In this document: in pieces, positions 52,055-59,703 of the stretch
Layout: each line of letters starts with the position of its first letter
How positions within the stretch are numbered: the stretch's first letter is position 1
DNA from: Streptomyces rimosus subsp. rimosus
GTDB lineage: Bacteria; Actinomycetota; Actinomycetes; Streptomycetales; Streptomycetaceae
Assembly: GCF_000720725.1 (NCBI RefSeq)
Contig: NZ_JOCQ01000020.1
Coordinates: 1 to 64,000, forward strand
Length of the DNA: 64,000 nucleotides
Direction of reading: 5' to 3'
The notes under the pieces: model-generated
The model's database searches: none
Told to the model about the DNA's origin: nothing
The model's input: only the letters and a program-made list of their open reading frames with translations
Position numbers and translations under genes: made by a program

Positions 52055-53761
52055 GTGACCGTCACCCCCGCCGACCGGCTGCTGGGCGGCGCCCTGCGCC
52101 ACAGCGCCCCGCGCGCCACCGCGCTGCTGCTGCTCACCGTCGCGTCGGCCGGCCTCGGCCTGGCCCTCCCCGGTGCCCTCGGGCACACCCTCGACCTGCT
52201 CCTCGCGCACCGCCCGGCCGCCCCCTGGCTCCTCCTCTGCGCGGTCCTGACCGGCCTGATCGTCCTGCTGGACGCCCTCGACGGACTGCTCACCGGCACC
52301 ACCGACGCCCGCGGCACCGCCTGGGTACGGCGGCGCCTGACCCGCCACCTCCTCGCCGCCGGGCCGCGCGCCACCGAGCGGTACGGCACCGGCGACCTGG
52401 TCACCCGCGTCGTCGGCAACGCCGCCCACGCCGGGACCGCGCCCACCGCCCTGGCGGCCTCGCTCGCCGCCGTCGTCACCCCGGTCGGCGCGCTGATCGC
52501 CCTCGCGTACGTGGACGTGTGGACCGCCGCCGTCTTCCTCCTGGGCATGCCCCTGCTGGCCCTGCTGCTGCGCGCCTTCGCGCGCGCCACCGGCGACTGC
52601 GTCGTGCGCTACCAGGAGCATCAGGGCGACATGGCGAAGCGGCTCGTGGAGGCGGTCGGCGGCGCCCGCACGATCACCGCCGCCGGAACCCAGCGCCACG
52701 AGACCGCCCGCATCCTCGCCCCGCTGCCCGGCCTCGCCCGGCACGGCCACCGCATGTGGGAGGTCCTGGGACGCTCCACGGCCCAGGCCGCCATGCTCGT
52801 CCCGCTGCTCCAGATCGCCGTCCTGTGCGTGGCCGGTGTGCGGCTCGCACAGGGCGAGATGACCATCGGCGGCCTGCTCGCCGCGTCCCGGTACGCGGCC
52901 CTGGCCACGGGCATCGGCCAGATCGTCGGACAGCTGAACACCCTCGTGCACGCCCGCGCCGCCGCCCGGCGCATCGCGGAGGCCCTGGACATCCCGGCGA
53001 TGCACTACGGCAGGCGGCCCCTCGGCGCGGGCGACGGCACGCTGAAGCTGCACGGTGTCACCGTGACGCGGGGCGACCGCGCCGTACTGCGCGGCCTGGA
53101 CCTGACCGTGCCCGGGGGCACCTCGGTCGCCGTCGTCGGCCGCTCCGGCACCGGCAAGTCCGTGCTGGCCGCGGTCGCCGGACGGCTGGCCGACCCGGAC
53201 TCCGGCATGATCACGCTCGACGACGTACCACTGCCCGACCTGACCCACGACGCCCTGCGCCGCGCGGTCGGCTACGCCTTCGAACGCCCGGCGGTCCTCG
53301 GCACGACCCTCCGCGACACGCTCGCGCTCGGCTCGTACGCACCCGGCCAGACCGAACTGGAGTCCGCAGCCGAAGCGGCCTGCGCGGCCCCCTTCATCCA
53401 CCGCCTTCCCGAGGGGTACACGACCCGGTGCGCGGACGCGCCCCTCTCCGGCGGCGAGGCCCAACGCCTCGGCCTGGCGCGGGCCTTCGCGCACGCCGAG
53501 CGGCTGCTCATCCTCGACGACGCCACGTCCAGCCTGGACACCGTCACCGAACTGCACGTCACCCGAGCCCTGCTGCGCGACGTGAAGGCCGCCACCCGTA
53601 TCGTCGTCGCCCACCGCGCCGCCACCGCCGCCCGCGCCGACCTGGTGGCCTGGCTCGACGACGGACGAATTCGCGCCCTTGCGCCGCACGCCGAGCTGTG
53701 GCAACTGTCCGACTACCGGGCACTGTTCGCCGCAGCCACCGAGGAGGCCGCGCATGTCTGA
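52055..53761 (+). CDS. amfB: ABC exporter half-transporter AmfB (RamA)
   Basis: 568 aa from GTG 52055 (GGGAGAG about 5 nt upstream). Six membrane helices (residues 20-300) and an NBD at 330-560: Walker A GRSGTGKSV, signature LSGGEAQRLGLARAF, Walker B LLILDDATSSLD. In Walker B the catalytic Glu is Asp, so this half-site is probably weak, while its signature is canonical. Pairs with AmfA to export the processed AmfS peptide. The stop overlaps amfA's start by 8 bp. Confidence 0.92.
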   Translation: MTVTPADRLLGGALRHSAPRATALLLLTVASAGLGLALPGALGHTLDLLLAHRPAAPWLLLCAVLTGLIVLLDALDGLLTGTTDARGTAWVRRRLTRHLLAAGPRATERYGTGDLVTRVVGNAAHAGTAPTALAASLAAVVTPVGALIALAYVDVWTAAVFLLGMPLLALLLRAFARATGDCVVRYQEHQGDMAKRLVEAVGGARTITAAGTQRHETARILAPLPGLARHGHRMWEVLGRSTAQAAMLVPLLQIAVLCVAGVRLAQGEMTIGGLLAASRYAALATGIGQIVGQLNTLVHARAAARRIAEALDIPAMHYGRRPLGAGDGTLKLHGVTVTRGDRAVLRGLDLTVPGGTSVAVVGRSGTGKSVLAAVAGRLADPDSGMITLDDVPLPDLTHDALRRAVGYAFERPAVLGTTLRDTLALGSYAPGQTELESAAEAACAAPFIHRLPEGYTTRCADAPLSGGEAQRLGLARAFAHAERLLILDDATSSLDTVTELHVTRALLRDVKAATRIVVAHRAATAARADLVAWLDDGRIRALAPHAELWQLSDYRALFAAATEEAAHV

Positions 53762-55706
53762 AGCCGTTCCGTACGGGCGGCGCGGGGCCACGGCCGAAGA
53801 ACCCGCGCGGCGTGGGACCGTTCCCGGCGAGCCCCTGCGGCGCTCCGGGCCGCGCTTCCTCAAGCGGCGGCGCCGGGTCCTGGGACGGCTCGCGGGCTGG
53901 TCGCTGGTCGAGTCCGCGCAGACCTTCCTGTTCGGGTTCGCGCTGGCCCGCGCCCTGGACGACGGGTTCCTGCGCGGCGTCCCGGCCGTCGGCATCGGCT
54001 GGCTGGCCGCCGCCGCGGTCTGCGTCGGGGCCGGTGCGTACGGGACCGCCCGGGTCTACGGGGCCGTGGCCGACCTGGTGGAACCGCTGCGCGACAGCCT
54101 GGTCCGCAAGGTCGTCCGTCGCGCCCTGTACGCCCCCGACGGCGCCGCGGTCTCCCGGCTCACCCACCAGGTGGAGATCGCCCGCGACACCTTCGCCGGG
54201 CTGGTGCTGGTGTCCCGCTCGTTCGTCTTCGTCACCGCCGGGGCGCTGATCGGGCTCTGCTCGCTCGCCCCTGTGCTCCTGCTGCTGGTGCTGCCGCCGC
54301 TGCTGCTCGGACTCGCCCTGTTCGGCTGGGCGCTGCGGCCGATGGCCCGCCGCCAGGAGACGTACCTCGCGGCGGACGAGGCGATCGCCGAGGAGACCGG
54401 CGCGGCGGTCGGCGGGCTGCGCGACATCACCGCGGCGGGCGCGGAGCGGACCGTGGCGGACGCGGCGGGCGAGCGGTTCGACGCCGAACAGCGGGCGTCG
54501 GCCGCGCTGGCCCGGTGGAGCATGAGCCGGGTGCTCGCCCTCGGAATCAGCGGCCGGCTGCCGATCGTCCTGCTGCTGCTCGGCGCGCCCTGGCTGCTCG
54601 GGCGCGGGGTGACACCCGGCGCGCTGGTGGGCGCGCTCGCGTACCTCTCGCAGTCGCTGCTGCCCGCGCTGCAGAGCCTGATGCACGGGCTGGGCACCTC
54701 CGGCACCCGCCTCGGCGTGGTGCTGCGCCGCCTCACCGCCGAGCCGGTGACCGGCCCGGACGGCGCCCGGCCGCACCGTGCGCCCCGCCCGGGGACCGCC
54801 GTCGAACTCAGCGGCGTGACCTTCGCGTACGGCCCGCACGCCGACCCGGTGTTCCGCGATCTCGACCTGACCGTGCCGGACGGCGGGCACCTGGCCGTCG
54901 TAGGCCCGAGCGGCATCGGCAAATCCACCCTCGCCGGGCTGGTCGCGGGCCTGCTGGAGCCCGGCGGCGGCGAGGTCCGCCGGCCCGCTGCCGCGGACCG
55001 GGTACTGGTGCCGCAGGAGGCGTACGTCTTCTCCGGCACCGTACGGGAGAACGTGCGCTACCTGTGTACGGACGGCCGGGGCGACCGGCGCAGCCAGGAT
55101 GGCCGGGACGACCGCGGCGGCTCGGACGCGGACCTGCTGGCCGCCGCCGAGAAGATCGGCGCGGGCGTGCTGCTGGCGCGGCTGGGCGGGCCGGACGGCA
55201 TGCTCGTCCCGGCCGAGATGTCCGCCGGGGAACGCCAGCTGATCGCCCTGGTCCGCGCCTACCTCGCGCCCGCCCCGCTGATCGTCCTGGACGAGGCGAC
55301 CTGCCACCTCGACCCCGCGGCCGAGGCCCGCGCCGAACGGGCCTTCGCGGCCCGGCCCGGCGGCACGCTGATCGTCGTCGCGCACCGCATCAGCTCGGCG
55401 CTGCGGGCCGAACGGGTGCTGGTGATGGACGGCACGCACGCCCGGACGGGCCGCCACGGCGACCTGCTGCGGCGGTCCGCGCTCTACCGCGAACTCACCG
55501 GCGGGTGGGCGCACGGGGGGCCGGGCGGCACCGCTGCCGCGGCGCCACTACAGCCAGCCCTCGCCGCGCGAGATGCGGATGGCGTCGACGCGGTTGCGGG
55601 CCCCCGTCTTGCGGGTGATGGCGGACATGTAGTTGCGCACGGTCCCGGTCGACAGATGCAGGACGCCGGCGATCTCGGAGACCGAGGAGCCCTCGGCGGC
55701 CAGTGA
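53754..55706 (+). CDS. amfA: ABC exporter half-transporter AmfA (RamB), with antisense-overlapping C-terminus
   Basis: 650 aa from ATG 53754. A polar N-tail of 40 residues, six membrane helices (45-330), NBD at 365-590: Walker A GPSGIGKST, signature MSAGERQLIAL (non-canonical M/A), Walker B LIVLDEATCHLD (intact Glu), switch His in VVAHRIS. The NBD fold ends near HGGPGG; the final 53 or so codons run 159 bp into the antisense of amfR and look like read-through sequence. Heterodimer partner of AmfB: its intact Walker B with AmfB's canonical signature gives one active ATP site. Confidence 0.9.
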   Translation: MSEAVPYGRRGATAEEPARRGTVPGEPLRRSGPRFLKRRRRVLGRLAGWSLVESAQTFLFGFALARALDDGFLRGVPAVGIGWLAAAAVCVGAGAYGTARVYGAVADLVEPLRDSLVRKVVRRALYAPDGAAVSRLTHQVEIARDTFAGLVLVSRSFVFVTAGALIGLCSLAPVLLLLVLPPLLLGLALFGWALRPMARRQETYLAADEAIAEETGAAVGGLRDITAAGAERTVADAAGERFDAEQRASAALARWSMSRVLALGISGRLPIVLLLLGAPWLLGRGVTPGALVGALAYLSQSLLPALQSLMHGLGTSGTRLGVVLRRLTAEPVTGPDGARPHRAPRPGTAVELSGVTFAYGPHADPVFRDLDLTVPDGGHLAVVGPSGIGKSTLAGLVAGLLEPGGGEVRRPAAADRVLVPQEAYVFSGTVRENVRYLCTDGRGDRRSQDGRDDRGGSDADLLAAAEKIGAGVLLARLGGPDGMLVPAEMSAGERQLIALVRAYLAPAPLIVLDEATCHLDPAAEARAERAFAARPGGTLIVVAHRISSALRAERVLVMDGTHARTGRHGDLLRRSALYRELTGGWAHGGPGGTAAAAPLQPALAARDADGVDAVAGPRLAGDGGHVVAHGPGRQMQDAGDLGDRGALGGQ

Positions 55707-56171
55707 GAGCACGCTCAGCTCCCGGCGGGTGAGCGGAATGTCCGCGGCCTGGAGGAAGCCGAAGCCCAGGGATCCGTCGATGAATCGTTTTCCCGCCGCG
55801 ACCTGCCGGATGCCGGTGGTCAGCTGCACCGGCGAGGCTTCCTTGTCGACGTATCCGAGGGCGTTCGCCTCGAAGGCCCGGCGCAGCGGTCCGGGCCGGT
55901 GCGCCGAGCCCAGCACCAGCAGGGCCGGTGATTTTCCCGGGCCTTTCCCTTTCGCGAGTTTGGATAACTTGCGCAGTATCCCCGTCCCCGTCCCGTTCGG
56001 CTCGGGACTCTCCGCGTCCACGACGCAGACATCCGGTCGCGTCGCGCGCGCCCGCTCCGTCGCGTCGCGGGTGCTGGCGGCGGCGACCTCGATGTCGTTC
56101 TCCCGGTCGAGCACTTCCGTCAATGCCCATCGGAACAGACATATGTCGTGGACGAGTAGCACCCGGATCAC
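55548..56171 (-). CDS. amfR: LuxR/NarL-type response regulator AmfR (RamR)
   Basis: 207 aa from GTG 56171 (GGAGG 8 nt upstream). Receiver domain 1-125: acidic residue in LLVHD, acceptor-position Asp near 52 in VCVVDAESPEPN, Ser89, Lys110 in GYVDKEAS. HTH domain 145-205: LTRRELSVLSLAAEGSSVSEIAGVLHLSTGTVRNYMSAITRKTGARNRVDAI. AmfR/RamR activates the amfTSBA promoter and lacks a dedicated kinase gene here. Convergent with amfA, sharing 159 bp. Confidence 0.92.
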   Translation of the reverse strand: MIRVLLVHDICLFRWALTEVLDRENDIEVAAASTRDATERARATRPDVCVVDAESPEPNGTGTGILRKLSKLAKGKGPGKSPALLVLGSAHRPGPLRRAFEANALGYVDKEASPVQLTTGIRQVAAGKRFIDGSLGFGFLQAADIPLTRRELSVLSLAAEGSSVSEIAGVLHLSTGTVRNYMSAITRKTGARNRVDAIRISRGEGWL

Positions 56172-56325
56172 TGCAGTCCCCCTCCAGACCCACGTGTACC
56201 GGCTCCGTTGCGAGTACCCGGAATTCATACCGGCAATGCCGCTGACATGGACCCGGAGAACTGGCCAAGCGGAGGCGAGGGGGCGCGCATTGGGGTTGTG
56301 CGCGCCCCGAATGCGCCGGGACAGG

Positions 56326-56464
56326 GGTTACCCGTTCGTAAGCGGTCGGGTTACTCGTTCGTAAGCGATCGGGGCAGTCGTTCGTACGTTGTCGGGTTAC
56401 CCGTTCGTACGTGGCCGGGTCACCCGTGCGTACGGGGCCGGGGTCACCTGTACGTACGCAATCG
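56326..56464. repeat. Array of six 23-bp direct repeats between amfR and kstR
   Basis: Head-to-tail units start at 56326, 56349, 56372, 56395, 56418 and 56441; five are 23 bp and the last 24 bp. The common pattern is GGTTACCCGTTCGTA followed by a variable (A/C)GYGRYCG. Units 1, 2 and 4 are closest to each other; 5 and 6 drift. The array fills most of the 317-bp gap upstream of amfR and downstream of the kstR stop (56489). No gene lies here. The remaining part, 56172-56325, is the amfR promoter region. Confidence 0.93.
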
Positions 56465-56488
56465 GGGCGCCCTTTCGCGGCCGCCGCC

Positions 56489-57121
56489 TCAGGCGCGGGG
56501 CACCGGCGCCGTGAGGTCGATGAGCCGGCAGACCGTCTCGATGTCGATCTTCACCTGGGCGATCGAGGCGCGCCCGGACAGCCAGGTGATCAGCGCCGAG
56601 TGCCAGGTGTGCTCGATGACCCGGACCGCGGACAGCTGCTCGGGCGTGGGCGCGCCGTCCAGGCCCATCGCGTCCAGGATGATCGCCGTGGTCAGCCGGG
56701 AGACGGTGTCCACCTCGGGGCTCACCGACCGGTCGGCGAATGTCAGGGCGCGCACCATCGCGTCCGCCAGGTGCGGTTCGCGCTGGAGCGCGCGGAAGGC
56801 GCGCATCAGCGTCTGCGCGACGCGCGCGCCCGGCTCCGGTTCCGTCGGCGGGCGCTTGCGCAGCGTCGCGTGCAGGTGCTGCAGCTGGTCCTGCATGGTC
56901 GCCACGAGCAGGTGCACCTTGGAGGGGAAGTACCGGTAGAGGGTGCCGAGCGCGACATCGGACGCCTCGGCGACCTCGCGCATCTGCACGGCGTCGAACC
57001 CGCCGCGGCCGGCCAGCTCCGCGCTGGCGTGCAGGATGCGGCGGCGACGGGCCTCCTGACGCGCGGTCAGGGGCGGACCGGCGGGAAGCGCCGCTCCGGC
57101 CGCTGTGGAGTCCGTAGTCAT
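56489..57121 (-). CDS. kstR: TetR-family regulator, KstR (sterol catabolism repressor) homologue
   Basis: 210 aa from ATG 57121 (ATG 57130 also possible). TetR HTH at about 20-65: RRRRILHASAELAGRGGFDAVQMREVAEASDVALGTLYRYFPSKVHLLVATM. This block is almost the mycobacterial KstR one (GGYEAVQMRAVADRADVAVGTLYRYFPSKVHLLV, from memory), well beyond general TetR similarity. The C-domain (PHLADAMVRALTFADRSVSPEVD; VIEHTWHSALITWLSGRAS) also follows KstR. Mycobacterial KstR is derepressed by a 3-oxo-cholestenoyl-CoA. A perfect consensus box lies between this gene and the divergent GT4 operon. Confidence 0.85.
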   Translation of the reverse strand: MTTDSTAAGAALPAGPPLTARQEARRRRILHASAELAGRGGFDAVQMREVAEASDVALGTLYRYFPSKVHLLVATMQDQLQHLHATLRKRPPTEPEPGARVAQTLMRAFRALQREPHLADAMVRALTFADRSVSPEVDTVSRLTTAIILDAMGLDGAPTPEQLSAVRVIEHTWHSALITWLSGRASIAQVKIDIETVCRLIDLTAPVPRA

Positions 57122-57269
57122 ATGTCCCATTCCGTGACGGTGCGTCCGCGGTGCGGCCCGTACCGGTCCTGCGATCGGCACAGCATGGCAGGGGCGCGGG
57201 TCGTGGCGCGAATCACCTGGTGCGGCTCTTTCGACCAGGTTTCCGGCCGGTAGATTCGAAGCTCCTTGA

Positions 57270-57279
57270 ACTGATCAGT
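57270..57279. promoter_or_regulatory. 10-bp palindrome in kstR/GT4 intergenic region
   Basis: ACTGATCAGT is a perfect palindrome about 150 nt upstream of kstR in an AT-richer patch. It may belong to the kstR promoter. The rest of 57122-57415 is GC-rich spacer except for the KstR box. Confidence 0.35.
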
Positions 57280-57347
57280 AGCCCGCCGGCCGCCCTGGCC
57301 TGCGGGTGCCGCGGGCCGGTCGCCGGCCGGCCGCGGCCGAACCGTAC

Positions 57348-57361
57348 TGAAACTTGTTCTA
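57348..57361. promoter_or_regulatory. KstR operator, perfect consensus match
   Basis: TGAAACTTGTTCTA matches TNNAACNNGTTNNA at every fixed position. It lies 55 nt upstream of the glycosyltransferase GTG and 227 nt upstream of the kstR ATG, so it most directly controls the GT4 operon and possibly kstR itself. Confidence 0.8.
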
Positions 57362-57415
57362 GATTAGCGCCAGCGGTTACGCTCCGGCGAAAGTCCAGCG
57401 AGAAGGGGGCCGAGA

Positions 57416-58831
57416 GTGTCCGCCGAGGCCGTCCAGGCAGCCGCGCCGCACCCCGCCGAGGCCCCCGCCGCCTCCCCGGGCCCGGACGGCGACCGCCCGC
57501 TGCGCATCGCCCTGCTGACCTACAAGGGCAACCCGTTCTGCGGCGGCCAGGGCGTCTACGTCCGCCACCTCTCGCGCGAACTGGCCCGCCTCGGCCACAC
57601 CGTCGAGGTCATCGGCGCGCAGCCGTACCCCGTCCTGGACGAGGGGGCCACCTCCCCGGAGGGAACCGGCGGAGTCACCCTCACCGAACTGCCCAGCCTC
57701 GACCTCTACCGGCAGCCCGACCCGTTCCGCACGCCGAAGCGCGGCGAGTACCGGGACTGGATCGACGCCCTGGAGGTCGGCACGATGTGGACCGGCGGCT
57801 TCCCCGAGCCGCTGACCTTCTCGCTGCGCGCCCGCCGCCACCTCGCCGCCCGGCGCGGCGACTTCGACGTGGTGCACGACAACCAGACCCTCGGCTACGG
57901 GCTGCTCGGCGACCTCGGCGCGCCCCTGGTCACCACCATCCACCACCCCATCACCGTGGACCGGCAACTCGACCTGGACGCCGCCGCGGGCTGGAAGCGC
58001 CGCGCCTCGGTGCGCCGCTGGTACGGCTTCACCCGGATGCAGAAGCGCGTCGCCCGCCGCCTGCCGTCGGTGCTGACCGTCTCCGGCTCCTCCCGGCAGG
58101 AGATCGTGGACCACCTCGGCGTACGGGGCGGCCGTATCCACGTCGTGCACATCGGCGCCGACACCGACCTCTTCTCGCCCGACCCTTCGGTCCCCGAGAT
58201 CCCCGGCCGCATCGTCACCACCTCCAGCGCGGACGTGCCGCTCAAGGGCCTGATCCACCTGGTCGAGGCGCTGGCCAAGGTCCGTACGGAGAACCCGGAG
58301 GCCCACCTGGTGGTCGTCGGCAAGCGGGCCGACGACGGCCCGGTGGCCGCCGCCATCGAGCGGCACGGCCTCGGCGGCGCGATCGAATTCGTCAAGGGCA
58401 TCAGCGACGCCGAACTGGTCGACCTGGTCCGCGGCGCCCAGGTCGCCTGCGTACCGTCCCTGTACGAGGGCTTCTCGCTGCCCGCCGCCGAAGCCATGGC
58501 CACCGGTACGCCGCTGCTGGCCACCACCGGCGGTGCCATCCCCGAGGTGTCCGGGCCGGACGGCGAGACCTGCCTGTCCGTACCGCCCGGCGACGCGGGT
58601 GCGCTGGCCGCCGGGCTGACCCGCCTGCTGGGCGACGCCGGCCTGCGCCGCCGCCTCGGCGCCGCCGGGCGCGAACGCGTCCTCGCCCGCTTCACGTGGC
58701 GCCAGGCCGCCATCGGCACCGCCGAACGCTACCGGGAGGCCATCGCCCTCCAGGCCCCGCGCCCGCGCGCCGCCCGCTCCCGCCGCGCCGCCGCGGACGC
58801 CACCGCACCGACCCCCGCCGGCCACGCCTGA
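57416..58831 (+). CDS. GT4-family glycosyltransferase
   Basis: 471 aa from GTG 57416 (AAGGGGG 7 nt upstream). GT-B fold: N-domain IALLTYKGNPFCGGQGVYVRHLSRELARLGHTVEVIG with the G-G-x-x acceptor loop, VVTTIHHPITVDRQLDL, C-domain VVHIGADTDLFSP, SADVPLKGLIHLVEAL, and E-x7-E at YEGFSLPAAEAMATGTPLLATTGGAIPEV. Retaining GT4 enzymes use nucleotide-sugars to glycosylate lipids or small molecules. First gene of a three-gene operon with a methyltransferase and a prenyltransferase-like gene. The Ala/Arg tail is disordered. The acceptor is unknown. Confidence 0.9.
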   Translation: MSAEAVQAAAPHPAEAPAASPGPDGDRPLRIALLTYKGNPFCGGQGVYVRHLSRELARLGHTVEVIGAQPYPVLDEGATSPEGTGGVTLTELPSLDLYRQPDPFRTPKRGEYRDWIDALEVGTMWTGGFPEPLTFSLRARRHLAARRGDFDVVHDNQTLGYGLLGDLGAPLVTTIHHPITVDRQLDLDAAAGWKRRASVRRWYGFTRMQKRVARRLPSVLTVSGSSRQEIVDHLGVRGGRIHVVHIGADTDLFSPDPSVPEIPGRIVTTSSADVPLKGLIHLVEALAKVRTENPEAHLVVVGKRADDGPVAAAIERHGLGGAIEFVKGISDAELVDLVRGAQVACVPSLYEGFSLPAAEAMATGTPLLATTGGAIPEVSGPDGETCLSVPPGDAGALAAGLTRLLGDAGLRRRLGAAGRERVLARFTWRQAAIGTAERYREAIALQAPRPRAARSRRAAADATAPTPAGHA

Positions 58832-58923
58832 TGCGGCCCGGCCGGGCACCGACCACCACCGCCATGACCCGCCGCCGTCGGCCGTAGCTGCCCGCGGACC
58901 CCCAGGACGAAAGCAGAGAGCCC

Positions 58924-59703
58924 TTGCTGACCGTCGACTTTTCCCGATTCCCGCTGGCGCCGGGCGACCGCGTCCTCGACCTGGGCTGTGGCGCGGGCCG
59001 GCATGCCTTCGAGTGCTACCGGCGCGGCGCGCAGGTTGTGGCGCTCGACCAGAACGCCGAGGAGATCCGCGAGGTCGCCAAGTGGTTCGCCGCGATGAAG
59101 GAGGCCGGTGAGGCGCCCGCGGGCGCCACCGCCACCGCCATGGAGGGCGACGCGCTGGCCCTGCCGTTCCCCGACGCGAGCTTCGACGTGGTGATCATCT
59201 CCGAGGTCATGGAGCACATCCACGACGACAAGGGCGTGCTCGCCGAGATGGTGCGGGTGCTGCGGCCCGGCGGGCGGATCGCGGTGACCGTGCCGCGCTA
59301 CGGCCCGGAGAAGGTCTGCTGGGCGCTCAGCGACGCATACCACGAGGTCGAGGGCGGCCACATCCGCATCTACAAGGCCGACGAACTGCTCGCCAAGATG
59401 CGCGGGGCGGGCCTGAAGCCGTACGGCACCCACCACGCGCACGGGCTGCACAGCCCGTACTGGTGGCTCAAGTGCGCCTTCGGCGTCGACAACGACCAGG
59501 CGCTGCCGGTCAAGGCGTACCACAAGCTGCTGGTCTGGGACATCATGAAGAAGCCGCTGGCCACGAGGATGGCCGAGCGGGTGCTCAACCCGGTGATCGG
59601 CAAGAGCTTCGTCGCGTACGCCACCAAGCCGCACCTGCCGGCGGACGCCGCCGCCTCCGAGTCCGCTGCCGAAGCCGCTGCCGCCGCCGGGACCGCCAAG
59701 TGA
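58924..59703 (+). CDS. Class I SAM-dependent methyltransferase
   Basis: 259 aa from TTG 58924. Methyltransf_11 motifs: VLDLGCGAGRHAFECYRRGAQVVALDQN (motif I and the acidic strand-2 end), GDALALPFPDASFDVVIISEVMEHI, EMVRVLRPGGRIAVTVPR. After the Rossmann core there is a C-terminal extension with GTHHAHGLHSPYWWLKCAFG and an Ala/Glu-rich tail. Stop overlaps the next gene's GTG by 4 bp. Substrate unknown; co-transcription suggests it works on the same product as the glycosyltransferase. Confidence 0.88.
   Translation: MLTVDFSRFPLAPGDRVLDLGCGAGRHAFECYRRGAQVVALDQNAEEIREVAKWFAAMKEAGEAPAGATATAMEGDALALPFPDASFDVVIISEVMEHIHDDKGVLAEMVRVLRPGGRIAVTVPRYGPEKVCWALSDAYHEVEGGHIRIYKADELLAKMRGAGLKPYGTHHAHGLHSPYWWLKCAFGVDNDQALPVKAYHKLLVWDIMKKPLATRMAERVLNPVIGKSFVAYATKPHLPADAAASESAAEAAAAAGTAK

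Noticed and set aside
56326..56464. CRISPR array
   Set aside because: The 23-bp units are contiguous without spacers, and no cas genes are present.
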